From positions 1 to 41,185 of the forward strand of contig MU839290.1 of assembly GCA_030685235.1 (NCBI GenBank): 41,185 nt of DNA, given 5' to 3'. Each line of letters begins with the position of its first letter. Position 1 is the stretch's first letter. Positions 10,080 to 23,300 of the stretch are shown piece after piece. The translations under genes and the position numbers were made by a program. The DNA comes from Copromyces sp. CBS 386.78 (Eukaryota; Ascomycota; Sordariomycetes; Sordariales; Sordariaceae). The notes beneath the pieces are model-generated. The model was not told where the DNA came from. It worked only from the letters and a program-made list of their open reading frames with translations, and made no database searches.

Positions 10080-12997
10080 CTACTATTAAATTAAAAGGAA
10101 ACTTTTTATAAAGTAATTAATAATTTAATTAAAAATATTTTATTAGAATATAAGGAAATTATACGAAAAAAGGAAAACGCTATTCGAATAAAAGGAAATT
10201 TATAATATCGTAGTAATCTAAAAGCCGGGCAAAAATTTAAATAGGGATATTTACTAACCGAAGGGCAATAAATATTATAGTATCGATTATTTAGAAAAAG
10301 GTAGAGCGGTAATTTATGTAAATAAAAAGTAGAATTTAAAGGATTTAAACTTCTAAATTAAAAAAAATTAAGTTACGGCAATATTAAAGAATTTACGAAA
10401 ATTAATAATTATTTACTCTATTTATTCTCCTATCTTTTTCTAAAATATATTAAAATATTAGTAAAGGTTTCCCTTTTTTAAACTCTTCGAAAAAAAATCC
10501 CCGGCCAATTAATATATAGCCGTAGGAAATTATAATCTTTATTACCCCAATTAGGACTTAAAGAATAGGACTAGCCCGGGTATTATAAAATTATTTACGT
10601 AAGTACGGCGATAAAAATTTAGTTTCGTTACCCCCCGTAAGGAATTAACGAGGTTTAAAAATACGATTAAAGGAGAAAAAGACGGGACAATCGATTATAT
10701 ATAAATTTTATAGGGTATTAAAGTTAAATATTAGGGAATATAACGGTACGGGTAAATAAATTTAAATTATTACTCTTAAGAAGTCTAAATTTAAATAGGA
10801 AAAAGAAACGGGAAAGCGGAAGTAGAGGAAGGGTTTAGTTAGAATTTAATAAATACGGAAAAAGTATAGGAAGCGGCGGAAAAAAGAATATTAATTCCGG
10901 AGGGAATTAAAACGGTAGAAGAATTTAAATTAGGATTTAATAGGTTCGACAGCGAATTCATTAGTATTATAGAAGAATTTATCCTATATTAAAAGAAAAG
11001 TCGGGGAAAATAAGCGGATTAATAGAATTTAGAATATAAAATAGTAACGAAGGAAGTACAATAGAAATAGTAGGTTTAATTTAGGAATTAAATACCTTTA
11101 AATTAAAGAGAATTTATAGAAGCGGCGATAAAAAAAAAAAAATTTATTACGAAAATTTAAAGAGCGAAATAGCGCAACTATATTATAAACGTATTAAAAG
11201 ACCCGAATAAACTTTAATTATTAGAAAAATAGGCTAAAATATAAAACTATTACTTAGTAAATTTATTAAAATTATTACCCCTTAAATAAAATAAATAAGC
11301 GAACGAAATTAATAATTATAATAGTAAAGTAAATATTTTTACCGACTATTTCTTTTCGAAAGTAGAAATCCCGATAGGCTATTTACTAAATTGGATTTAA
11401 TTATTAAATAGCAATACCCCGGTACTTATTAATAATTTAATTACCGAGGAGGATATTTAGGAAGTCCTTTCGAAAATTGCGCCTAATAAAGTATTAAATA
11501 TCGATTAATTCTTAAATAAATTTTTGAAAATATATAAGGAATTATTTAAATAAGCGATAATAACTTTCGCCGTAGCGAATTTCTGGTTCGGATATTTCCC
11601 TTAATAATTTAAAAATATAAAAGTAATTATTTTTAAAAAATTTAAAAAAAGCGTTAAATAATAAAAATTAGTTAAGGTATAACGGCCTATAATACTTTTA
11701 AATAACATTAGAAAAATTTTCGAAGCCTTCGTAATTAAGAGGTTAATATAAGTAGCGGAAGAGTATAATCCCTTCCCGGAAAGCTAAATAAGTAATTAAA
11801 TAAATTATTTAACTAAATTCGCTATTTAAATAATTATTAACGTAATTTATATAATATAGAAATTTAAAGCTATAATATTTTTTATACTCTTCGATTTAAA
11901 GGGCGTATTTAATAGAATTAATTATAGGTAACTCTTATATACGCTATAGGAAATATAATTCCCGAAATAAATCTTTTAATAAATTAATAATTTTATTACC
12001 GGAAAAAAAGGTTTTCTTTTCTTCGACAACGAAATTTCTTAACTTTATAATATTATAGTAGGCATATTATAAGGCTCCCCCCTTTTACTAATCCTTTTTA
12101 TTCTTTTTATTACCTTATTATATTATAAATTAATTATTATTTAAAACGCAATTACTATTAATTTCGCTAATAATACTAATATTATTACGGTAATTAAAAT
12201 TACTAAAGAAAACTATTGGACGTTCTAAATAGTATAGGACATTTATTCGAATTAAGTAATTAAGAGAGGAATAGAATTCGAAATAAATAAAATAGAATTT
12301 ATATATTTTATATAAACGAAGGAATTAAAAACGGAAATTCTCTAAATCGGAGGAATTATATTTAAATTAATAGAATCGATTAAATTCCTTAAAATTTAAT
12401 TAAATCGGAAATTTAATTACCGAATATATGTAGAAGTAATAAAAAAGAAATTAGCTATATAGACGAATATATTAATATAATTAGCGGCGAAAATTTAGGA
12501 TTATTCTTTTATACGAATAAGGGAAATTTATATTAAGTATATTCGGAACGCAATTGTATATATAATATTAATTTTCTATTAACCGACTAAAATTTATAGT
12601 AAATTACGAAGGATAACGATTAGGTTAGCTAAATATTAAATTAAATATTTAAGAATTATCGCTAAGGCGTATAAAATTACGCTAATAAAGAATTTAGAAA
12701 TAGAAACCTTTTATTTATTATTTAATTTCTATTTTAATAAATAGGTTAAGGCTTTCGAAGAAAAGTTCGCCTATACGAATTAAATAAGGTTCGTCCGAAG
12801 GATTATAATTTAAATAATTAATTATATTTAAATAAAGAAAATAAGAGGTCGGCTACCCGCCGATAAATTAGAAAGTAATACTGCTAAAATTAAATAGGTT
12901 AAAGAATAAGTATTAATAAAGAAATTTCTAACGATTATAATAGGTCTACCCCTAGTAATAGGGGCGTAGCCGCTTCTATTGTAAATATTAAAACTAA
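10080..12997 (+). pseudogene. LINE ORF2, endonuclease and reverse transcriptase part
   Basis: Endonuclease motifs in order: YNIRK-like (about 10140, read as Y-stop-NIRK), DIVVIQKP (QEP motif, about 10200), GRAVIYVNKK (about 10300), VGNYNLYYPN (the GDFN motif, 10522-10551) and TIDYI (about 10690). Reverse transcriptase motifs: APNKVLNIDQF (about 11480), RPIILLN (about 11680), DLKGVFNRIN (about 11895), GILQGSPL (about 12065) and FANNTNI (12163-12183), where the family has FADDTNI. Both catalytic Asp are changed to Asn. A thumb-like region follows to 12997, where element B interrupts. Stops are TAA/TAG throughout. Some frame shifts are present. Confidence 0.8.
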
Positions 12998-13002
12998 CCG
13001 CT
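12998..13002. repeat. target site duplication of element B, left copy
   Basis: CCGCT, repeated exactly at 31848-31852 after LTR B2. It joins the two halves of LINE ORF2. Confidence 0.8.
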
Positions 13003-13243
13003 TATTACGAGGCAATACCGTTGGGAGTGAGGTAGGATAAACGTAGTTGTACGAGGAAGGAAAGAAGGAGGAGGGAGGAGTGCGGTTTGGATATAGGGCA
13101 GGCTGTGCCGTGCCTAGGATCTAGGACCGAGGCCCACTAGTACATGCGTGCGATTCTATTGGCTAATAGTTAATAGGCTCGATTAGCTATGCCTAATCGT
13201 ATACGCAGTACCTAGTAGTATTATTATAGGTAATCCTATAATA
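13003..13243 (-). repeat. LTR B1 (3' LTR of element B)
   Basis: 241 bp, starting TATTACGAGG (ancestrally TG at the start) and ending CCTATAATA. It aligns without gaps to 31607-31847, and all differences I see are transitions. Confidence 0.88.
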
Positions 13244-13270
13244 TTACCTCCTTGTAAAAGAAGTTTATAG
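13244..13270 (-). promoter_or_regulatory. polypurine tract of element B
   Basis: The plus strand reads TTACCTCCTTGTAAAAGAAG directly inside LTR B1. On the minus strand this is a purine-rich run next to the 3' LTR, at the same place as in elements A and C. Confidence 0.6.
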
Positions 13271-13672
13271 AGCTTTAAACGATCTATTTAATATATATAT
13301 ATAAAATAATACAATTTTATTTTAATCTTCGTCTTCTAATTCCTTAATCCGTAATTGAACGCCTACGATCCGCGATTGAGCGGCTCCGTTATCGTTATTT
13401 CCCTACTAATAAATTTTAATTTTTAATTATACTTCTATATTCCTTATTAAGGGCCGCTTTCTTTATTAAATTTCCGCTAACCTCCTAAATACTTTATAGA
13501 AGAATTCGTCTATTTTCCTTAAATCTTCTTCGGATAAGGGTTCGAGTTCCCGGCTTATTAATTCAATTATAGCCTTTTATATTCCGTAGCCGGCTGTGAT
13601 ATCCGCTACGGCGGCATTAATTTACTCCTTTAAGTCGGTAATACAGTTGGAGCGTTTTGGGGGCGGGGTTAA

Positions 13673-13734
13673 GGACGCTGTATAATGTATTTGGGGTGCG
13701 GGCGACGCTGTATAGCGTATTTGGGGTATTAGGG
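13673..13734. repeat. two-copy tandem repeat in the tail of element B pol
   Basis: Two units of about 30 bp, each with GACGCTGTATA..., GTATTTGGGGT. They encode a Pro-rich repeat (PQIRYTAS / PQIHYTAS) on the minus strand. A small expansion in a spacer region of the polyprotein. Confidence 0.65.
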
Positions 13735-16700
13735 CTCTTCGTAGGGACTGTTTTTGAAGTATAGTTTTAATTTCTAGCCAATTTTAAACCGTTAGTAGGA
13801 TAGGAATATTTAGGTAATTGCGGTAAAAAGCGATAACGGAGTCCCTTATTCTTTTAATATTATTAAGGGGTTCGTTGGTAGGATTATAATATTTTTATTT
13901 TATAATATAGAATTAGTAATAGTTACTTCTTCGTTAAAAATAGTTTAAGAGTTTATTAAGCTCTTATTCTATTATTTCTTCGTAATTATTTATTTTAATT
14001 ATAATTCTACCTTCGTTAATTCGTACGTCGTTTTATAGGTTGGTTTAATTAGGGAGGCCTTTATAGTAAAGTTTTATTATAAAGACGTAGAATATTAACG
14101 AGTATTTTATATTAGTAGGTAAAATTAATTTAATATTATAAGATTGTATTTAATCTACTTTAAAAGGGCTTTCCTATTATAGGTATAGTTTATTATATAA
14201 TTTATTATTATTGAGATTAGTCGTATTAAATATAATAAGGTCTTTAGCGTAGTATTTCGGTATATTAAACCGATTTTCGTTAGCGTTAGCCTCGTATCGG
14301 TCTTATACCTTCTTCGTAGAAGTGTATATATAGTCCTAAATAGCTTCGAAACGAATGAATAGTTCGTTGGTTTTTATATATTCCTTTTATTATATTAGCG
14401 AGAAATTTTTTAATAATACGACCGCTATAAGTTCGATACCTATACGGGGGTAGAAATTATAGTTAATAAAGAAGGGGGTTACGCTCGTAATTAATAATAC
14501 TATATTATTTCTTGCGAATTCCGCTAGTAGTAATTATTATATTTAGTCCGTTTATATTTAATTAATTAAAATATATAGATATTATTCTATTTTTACATTA
14601 ATACACTCCGTTTAGGCGTTGGTCTATAGATGGAAAGCGGAATTTAATAGTTTTTTAATAGTTAAATATTTATAAATCGTAAATTAGAATAAGGATATAA
14701 ATTAGGTATTACGGTCGGAAACGACGGTATTAAATAGATTATAAAAGGTATAAATACGGTTAATAAAACGGTCTACTAATTCTTCTACTTCTATAGTAAT
14801 AGTCGGGATATAATGACGTATCTTTATTAAATAATTTATAATAATAGTAATATATTTAAATTTCTAGCCTAAATAAAGGTTTTTAAATAAAGGGGAAACG
14901 TAATCGACCGATATATTAGTCTATAGTACGTAAACCGCTAATATAGGTTTAAAATAGCTTACTTTAATTCGTTATAATATTTTCGTCTTAGAATATATTA
15001 GGCAACCTTTATAATAAGCTTTAACAGCCTCCGCTATATTTAATTAATATTAATATTTATTTATTTATACTTATATTTTGTCCTTTTTTAAATAGCCGGC
15101 CGTTAATAATAAGTAAGCGCGGTAGATTAATAATAAATAGGTAATAATATTATTAAGGTCGATAAATACCTTCCTTCTATAGTAAGCTTTATTTCCCGCC
15201 GTAGAATATTCGGCGAAAGCGATTTTAAATTTCTTTTTAATATAGGGGCGCTATTTAATACAATTTAAATCCTTTAAGCAATTAACGGCTTCCTATATTA
15301 AAGTTAATTAATTATAACTTTCATTAATAATATTATTAGTTAATTTGTCCGGCTCTTCTAAAATATTTAATAATAGTAGGAATATTTTTTCGTTAAAATT
15401 GAAGTCGTTAATAATTATAGTTAATAGGGTGAAGCAACCTTCTTTAAAGTAGGCGGAGTTAATAAATTTATAATTTCTTACTTTTAGGCGATAATTATTT
15501 ATATTTAGAAATATATTCTCCGGCTTCTTATTTAATATATTAGGACGAAGGTTTTATAACCTTAATATATAAAGGATTAAGAAATTAAATTATAATAAAA
15601 ATTATAATTATTATATATAGCAGGGTATAAGCTATTTATTTATTATAAAGGTTTTTAAATTCTTATAATCCGTAATAATATTAAAAGGTTATTGGGCGCT
15701 TTCTAATTTTGGGCGCTATTCTTCTAAAGCTTTAATAATAGCGAAGAATTCTTTATTATAAATATTATAATTATATTCCACTACTAAATACCGTGCTAAA
15801 AAGTATATAATTGGGTAGAATTTACTATTATTACTGTATTAGGAAGGGGTATTTCTAAAAGTCTAATTTAAAGTATTAATCTCTACGATTATTTTTTTAG
15901 ATTAATTATAGATCCGTAAAATTAGTCCGCTGGTAAATATAGCCTTTAAAGTTTTAAAAGCGGATTATTATATTATAATTTATATTTATTCTACATTTTT
16001 CTTTATAAAATCGTATAATAGTATTACTATTATTGAAAAGCTTTTAATAAAGCGACGATAGAAGTTAATAAATCCTAAGAAGCTCTATAAAAGTTTCTTT
16101 AATATTAGAAGTTACTAGTTTATAATAGCTTTAACCTTCGCCAAGTCTATTTTAATACTATTTAATATAATAATTAAATTAAAATATTTGGTTTTTTTAA
16201 TATAAAATTCGTATTTATTAATATTAATTTATAGGCTAGCCTTTTTTAAGCAGGTAAAAATATTATTTATATACTTCTAATATTCTTTTTTATTATCCGA
16301 AAAAATAAGGATATTATTTAAGTAAGTAATTATATAGATATTTAAGATATTGTATAAAATATTATTAATATAATTCTAAAATATATTAAATATTCCCTAT
16401 AGGCCGAATAAGTAAATAAATAATTTAAATAGGCTAAAGCAGGTAACGAACGCTATTAATTATTCGTACCTTTCTATAATACGAATATAATTAAAAACGG
16501 TAATAATATTTAATTTAATAAAAATCTTTACTTTATAAATAGCATTAAGAGTTTCCTTAATTAAAAGGAACGGGTAACAGCTTTTAAAAATAACGTTATT
16601 AATCCTTTTATAATTTACGTAAATTTTAATACTTCTACTTAGCTTCTATATTAATAGGATTTAGGAAGTGGCTTCTAATTACAAAGGACGGATAAATCTA

Positions 16701-17449
16701 TTATAAAAATTTTCGTTAATTTACTTTTTAATTATATTTAATTTATTAGGGTTAAATACCTTCGATTTTATATAGGGCGCTTATTTTCCCGGGCGGAATT
16801 CGATTTTAAAATTATAAGAGTAATAGGGAAGTAAGATTATAATATTATAAAGTTTAAAAACGTCGAAGTAATTCTAATATTATTTAAGAAATTTTTTTTT
16901 AATTTAAATATCGGTTTTAAGTAGTTTATTAGACTTTTCGTAAAATTTGGTTATATTTTCCTCTATAATATTAGCGGCGAGCCTAATAGTTTTGTATTAT
17001 TCGAAGTCTTTATTTATATTATTATTAAAGTAGATATATTTAACGATTTTTACTACTCGGATAATTATTTTAAATCCTTTACTAGCGTAGGCGTTAATTT
17101 ATAAATAATAACGCTTGTTTAATAATCTTTTATATTTAGTACTATTATTATCCTAAATCTCTTATTCTATTTCTAGAATAAGGTTTGTTAATCCGGCGGG
17201 TATATTATAGTCGTATTTAATTCTTATCCTTACCCTTCTATTAACGACGCTTTTATTATTTTTATATTCTTTAGGTTTTAGAGCGCCCCCCTCTACTTCT
17301 TTGGCCTAGGCTTCTTCTACTTTAGCCTCTTCTAAAATCTTATAGAGTTCCGTGTACGAAGTACGGAATATGTATAAATAATACTTTTTATATAGCCAAT
17401 TGAAATTAGCGGCCGTTATATTCTTAATATTTACGGGGTTGATTAGTTC

Positions 17450-17454
17450 GTTCG
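17450..17454. repeat. target site duplication of element C, left copy
   Basis: GTTCG, repeated exactly at 28993-28997 after LTR C2. It joins the two halves of element B's polyprotein. Confidence 0.85.
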
Positions 17455-17678
17455 TGTTACGTGTAAAATGTGTGTGTGAAATGATCATCTTATAATTGAT
17501 GAAAGAGAGAAAAGAAGAAGCTATATAAAAGACTTTCCGGAGTCCTTTTATAGGAACTCCTATTATTACGATAGGACTTGCCTAATATAGTATTTATATT
17601 ATATAGAAGTCTCTTTTAAAGACTCAAATCTGAGACTTAGAAGTCTCTAACTTCGGAAAATATTCTTATACTTTTACA
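17455..17678 (-). repeat. LTR C1 (3' LTR of element C)
   Basis: 224 bp, beginning TGTTACGTG and ending TTTTACA, so the canonical TG...CA ends survive here. It aligns without gaps to 28769-28992. About 30 differences, all transitions by eye. The internal repeats GACTC/GAAGTCTC near 17605-17650 form short inverted pairs. Confidence 0.9.
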
Positions 17679-17693
17679 AATGCCCCCCCCTCA
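17679..17693 (-). promoter_or_regulatory. polypurine tract of element C
   Basis: The plus strand reads AATGCCCCCCCCTC directly inside LTR C1, so the minus strand carries GAGGGGGGGGCATT next to the 3' LTR. This is the clearest plus-strand primer site of the three elements. Confidence 0.8.
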
Positions 17694-17699
17694 GAAAAA

Positions 17700-19950
17700 T
17701 TTTCCGTTATTTCGACGGTTAAACGGTAATACTATTAAATTAAGAGATTTAGGAAGTCCCGTAGGAAAGCTAATTTCGCATCCTCTATAAACTCCTCCTA
17801 TTATCCTCCGTAAATTTTAAAGCTTTCGAAAATTCTACTGCCAATTATTGCGAAAATTTTCCCGTTGCGGAACTCGATTTCGGTAAGGGGTTGCGGGATA
17901 TTAGTACCGTTAAAGGCGTAGACTTTTCTTTATTAAATAACGAAGTAAATAGCCTCCTACTTTTTTACAAATACCTCAAGTTATATTATAGGCTTATTTC
18001 CCCTAGCCTAATCTACTATTTTCTAAATAAAATTTCATTTTTAGAAAGCGTTTCCTAATATACAAGGCTTAATAAAAAAAACGTTTGCGAATTATTAACC
18101 TCTAGCCTCCTTAATCTTTATATTTTCTATAAATCCTTCGAAATTATTTAATAAAATCGTATACGCTTCTAATAAAATTGTATAAAATTTATTTAAAGTA
18201 CTAAATTAATTAGTAAATTCTATAATACGGGTAATTAACGTTTTAAAATTAGATTTAGAGGTATATTCCGGTTTAATAGCGTTAGTAACGTAATATATAA
18301 TATTTATTATTAGAATTTTCCGAATTGAACGACCGAAGCCGAATATTAATTTAGTAGGGCTATTTAATATTACTACTATTATATCCGTAGCACTTAATTT
18401 AAAGAAAAAGATTTTAATAAATATTTTATTAAAGGGAATTAAATTTATAATTAAAATCGAATTCTATCCTTTATTAATAAACTTTAAGTCGAACGATACG
18501 AACTTACTAATTGGGGTAAAATTTCTAAATTTAGTAATTTAAACGAATTTACTAATCCTATTAATTGGGGTAAAAATATTAAACTTAGTAATTAAAGCGG
18601 TCTATTATATTTTAGGGACGTTTATATCCGGTATTCCGTTAATTAGAGTAGTAGGGTTTATAATTATTAAAGTAATTATATTGTAAAAAGATATTTAAGA
18701 AAGGTCCGGGGATATTTCGTATTATATTATAGTAGTAAAATCTTTATTAGATTCGGAGCTTCTTAAAATATAGTCGTTTAAATCGGATATTTTAATAATT
18801 TTACAACTTTTAATTAGAATCGTAATTTTAATTAAAGCCTTACGTTTTATTAAAGTAGGCGTTACGGCGGGTTTTAAAGTAATAACTTTAGTAAGGATAG
18901 AATAATTTTTTATAGTTCTATATTCATCCCGGTTCTTAATAAATTATACGATATTAAATTTATATTTTAGTAAAAGCCTTTAAAAAACTATATCGGTAGC
19001 CTTCAGGTTTCTATAAATAAAAGCGAAAACTTTATTATTAATTTAATAGTCGGCGATATTATTACCTTTTATATTCTTATTATATATTATTACTATATAC
19101 TTTAGGATAATTTTATTAATTTTTCTAGCTTCTTCGTATTAAATTACGTAATAACCGTTATCCTATTTTACCTAGCCTATACCTAGGATAATAGGGTAAA
19201 CCCTTTCGGGGCAGCGGTTAAGTATAGTATTTAGGCCTTTAGATTTAATATTAGCAATTTAATTTGTATACCCCGCCTTATTTTTAACAATTTGGTATAT
19301 AATTTAGGTAATTTAAATTATATAAACGTCGGGTTTTTTAAGGAGATTGTCCATAATCGTTATAAAGACTATTAGGCTTACTAAATCTTTAATATTCCTA
19401 ATAAAAAGCGTTTATCTAGCGTATTTAGTTTATAAAATTCCTTTATTTTTAAATATTGCTACTTTAATTAAAATCTTTATAATTTTGAATTAGTCGCCGA
19501 AATTTAAGAAGTTGAAGAAAATACTCTTATTAATATTGTTATTCGTTAGAGTCGGAGAGCCTTTAGAGATAGTTCTTAGAATCTAAGACCTTACGCCTAT
19601 AAAAGGCTAGGTATCCGATACGTCTTCTTACGCATTAATAAAATTAGTTACGAAAAATAATTGCTTCGATATAGTACGAATCTTTTTCGTAACCGCCTTT
19701 CCTTTACTGGCGTTTATCTTTCTTATTATAGCGAATTTTAACGAAATAATTTTATAATATTACGAGGGTTTAAAGGCGATTTTCATTAATTAAAGTATTG
19801 AAAATAGTATTATAAGAAGATTTAAGTAGGGCGATTGTATATTTGAACGAAGGCTATTAATCGTAGGCGAAAGGAATTAAAACCGCGTACTTATTATTTA
19901 AATAGTTCCCGCGTTAATGAAGGTAGTTTATTTTAGTTTAATAGTTAGTA
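17700..19950 (-). pseudogene. unidentified third ORF of element C, downstream of integrase
   Basis: About 2.2 kb between the integrase end and the polypurine tract reads on the minus strand as long protein-like stretches whose only stops are RIP-type TAA/TAG. Examples are SPTKLIFGFGRSIRKIL (near 18340), NRCPERVYPIILGIG (near 19200) and TKYARQTLFIRN (near 19420, stop read as Gln). The frame shifts in places. Gypsy elements normally end soon after the integrase, so this is extra coding capacity. I do not recognise the family. It shows no obvious signal peptide or membrane segment, and calling it env-like would be guesswork. Confidence 0.45.
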
Positions 19951-20149
19951 GGTTAATAATAATATTAGACTTTAATATATATATTACTTCCGTTCCTTCC
20001 TTCTTTTCGTAGCTACTAAATTTATCTAATCTTTTTAATTCGTTATTTTAAATTAGAAACTTTATTTCGTAGTCTTTAATTATATTTTATACGTTTTTTA
20101 TTAAATTTAAAGGACTTTTACTTCTTAAGGCCTATATATTAAATTTATA

Positions 20150-23100
20150 GCTATAACCTTTCTACTTAATTTTATAAAAAAGGATTAGCCTACCTTTAAT
20201 CTACTTCGTTTTATATTATAATAATCGTTCGACTTTATATAATTTATACTATTCGTCGTTACCCTTAGTAAAGATTCGGTTTAATTTATTATCTTTTTAC
20301 TTATTAAAAGAGTTATCGCCTTCGAGGTATTTATATAAATATATAATTGAAATAATTTTATAAATTCTCTATATTTTTAGAATATTAAATTTGTAAACTA
20401 AGTCGCTTAATTTCTATAATATAGTAAAAGGCCCGATTTTCTATTATACGAACTTTCTAAACGTATTTCCGACGGGATTATAACCTTTATATAATTAAAT
20501 TATAATTTTATTACTAATTTAGAAATTTAATAGTCTATATTTCTTATTATATAATAATTTTAACTTTATAATTGCCTAATTAATTGCTTCTATAGCTTCT
20601 CTTTAATATAATTTACGTAGGGCGTCTAAATTTTAATTATTATAATTTTTTAGTTTTAAGAGATTTAAGGCCGTATTAAATTTTAATCCGAATATTAATT
20701 CGTTCGGAATTATTCCTATTAGTATAAATAAGGAGTTATTCATATTATATTACATTGCTAGCAATATATTTAACTATAAGATATTAAAGTTTTCCGCTAT
20801 ATAATATCGGATGGTAAATTCGATTTCCTAATTTCTACGCTCGTTTTTTCCGTTGGCTTAGGAATGCTATATAATTATATAGGCTAATTTAAATTTAAAC
20901 TTAGCAAAAATTACCTTCTACAATACTAAAAGAAATTTTGAATTTCTATTACTAATATAAATACGAAAGAAACTCCAATTATAAAGGAGAAATATTATAA
21001 TAAATCTTCCGGCCTAATCCTTTACAGTATAAATAATCTTTTTTAAAATAAGGATAACCTTTTTATTAAAAACGTAAATAATAATTATAAAAGCGTTATA
21101 ATTTATACTTCCCTAAATTATTAACGAATATAATTATTTCGGAAGGCCTATTACAAAATTAATATAAATTATATAATATAATATAAATTTCGGAATAATC
21201 GGTTATATCTAACTTAAAATCGCCTTTCTATCCGTTCTAAAGAGGTTATACTTAGGGCAATAAGAGACGTAAATTCGGAATCGGCGATTAAACCTTAAAA
21301 AAGCGAAGTTTTCTAACTCTTTAACTATTCGGGCTAGGCCGAAATAATAACGGTCGTCGTATACTATATATAGAATATTATTTATATAATTATTTAATAC
21401 GTATAGGCGGGTTGTTCTATCCTTCGTATAATAATAGAATAATTTATTATAAAATTAGTATAGAAAGTAATAATCCTATAATAAATCGAATTTTTTATTC
21501 CGTTTAATATATTACCGGAATTTGCCTATAATTTTTATATAATAATTATTTTTAGTATAGCCTTCGATAAATCTCTAGCGAATCGATAAATCTATTTAGA
21601 TTTATATTAAATAAATTACATTTTTCTAAATATTATCCAATTTACTATTATTTAAATTAAATTTAGGGGCTATAAACAGCAAGTAGGATAAAGTATTTAG
21701 AATAATATTAATTTTTCCTAGGATATACTTAACTTTTAAATCGAATTAAAATAAATAGATTAACACTATAATAAACCTCGGGTTTAATTTAGTAAAATCT
21801 ATTAAACGAAGAATTATTTAATATATAATATTAATTATTATTTTATAGTTTATTAAAATTATTACGGGCTTTTTATAGGATTATAAAATTTATCTAATAG
21901 TATAATATATTTAAATTAAATATACTACTTCGAATTCTATCGGCTAATAATTCTTTTCGGCTTTTAATAATCGTTTACTATAAAATATAATTAATTAGAC
22001 TTTATTAATAAAGAAAGACTTTCTATCCCAATCGTTTCCATTTAAATAAAAGATTACCAAATTAAAATTAAATTCCTTAGAGGCATCGATTTTATAGAAT
22101 ATAAAACAGTTAGGGTAATAATAAAATAGAATAAACTCTTTATAGAATTAATTTTAAAGGATTTGAAAGGCTTCTACTTCGGACTTTATAGGGGTAAAAT
22201 TTACTATTCGGGTAAATTATTATTATATTAATTAATTTTTCTTCTTAAGTATCTATTTTTCTTCTTTAACCTATACAATTAATTTTGCCTTTTTATCTTC
22301 GAGAGGTCCGATTTTTTAGGCGAATTAAAATACGAATTTTTTTAGGAAGGTTACAATACCGATATATTTCTCTAAATTCCTAAAGTCCTTAAGTATATTC
22401 AAATTATATAATCCTTTTATACGGTCTTCTATTATAACTAAATTTAATCTAGTTACTTTATAACCTAGAAGTCGGATCGATAGGTAGGCAATAAAGGACT
22501 TTTTAGTAGCGATATTGAAATTAATATCCTTAAAAGGTTCTATAATAAATTTTAAATATTCGAGGTATTTTTTTTTACTATCGCTAAATACGATAATATT
22601 ATCGATATAAGCGGCCGTAAAAGTCTAGTATAGGTAGAGGCGCTTATTTATAAACCTTTACGTATATAGTAGAGAATTTTTATAGCCTATTAAAACTATA
22701 TTAAATCGTTTAAATCTTCGTAAATTTATTAATATTATACGGTCCTTATAGTAGGGGTAGATAGGTATTTAATAGAAAAAGGCTAATCTATTAAAATAAT
22801 TAATATACTTTTTACCTTTTATCTTAGCAATTATTAAATTTTAAATCGGTAATAAATATAAATCCCTAATAATAATTCTATTAATTAATCTTAAATTAAT
22901 AACGATTCTTACTTTTCGTTAACTATTTACCGTTTACTATATAATAAAATACAGGTATCCGAAAGGAGTCGGACGCTTTATCTATTCGAATTTCCTATTA
23001 GCATATATTTTATTAAAGGTTTTATCGAAAATCTCTTTATCCTTTAAACCGATTTAGTAAAGCTTTAATACAATCTTCTCTTTTTACTAGCCATCGGCTA

Positions 23101-23300
23101 GGTTAACGCAGAGCATCTTATCTTCGTCTATTTTAACAATTCTATTCCTATTATAAACGTTATATTTATTTAGAAGCGCTTTAATATTTTTAATAAAATT
23201 TAATTCAATATTATAAATTTTAACGCCGTAAATAAATTTAATTTCTAAAACTTCGTCGGGTTTACCGATTCTTAGGGATTATCTTTTCATTAAAGTAGCT
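20150..23300 (-). pseudogene. element C pol: RT, RNase H, integrase
   Basis: Reading leftwards. The reverse transcriptase has KVRIVINLRLINR near 22900, NRLAFY near 22780 and AYIDNIIVFSD at 22579-22612, where the family has YIDDIIVFSD; the first Asp is kept and the second is Asn. The following stretch YPSIRLLGYKV (near 22480) and the 'LEKYIGIVTFLKK' region match a fungal gypsy subgroup. The integrase has NFVIGLP (near 21150; first Asp now Asn), ISNRNSKF (near 20945; second Asp now Asn) and ANGKNERRN (near 20850; catalytic Glu kept). TPNELIF-like residues (near 20700) and a C-terminal domain with KIGPFTI-like residues (near 20430) follow. Confidence 0.85.

Larger units (their letters stand above)
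13300..17454 (-). pseudogene. element B pol: linker, RT, RNase H, integrase, chromodomain-like tail
   Basis: Reading leftwards from 17454. A linker (including INPVNIKNITAANF) is followed by the reverse transcriptase: LNIITVFNYIRI near 16530 and YLNNILIFS at 16299-16325, where the family has YLDDILIFS and both Asp are Asn. RNase H follows: YNIYNKEFFAII near 15750, then the IIT-D-KNL region. The integrase comes next, with its zinc-binding part (YYKGCLIYSKTK near 15020), VDYVSPLF, VSDRNT (Asp kept) near 14520, and TECINVKIE-like residues near 14580. After the C-terminal domain (about 14250) comes a chromodomain-like stretch (YYQFYIIKQKYYNPTNEP, near 13930). The tail holds a tandem repeat and ends with an acidic stretch (ELEPLSEEDLRKIDEF, near 13540). 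Element C interrupts the linker at 17455. Confidence 0.85.

Noticed and set aside
17306..17488. 60-residue minus-strand frame
   Set aside because: It starts inside LTR C1 and ends in element B's polyprotein, so it is a junction artefact of the element C insertion.
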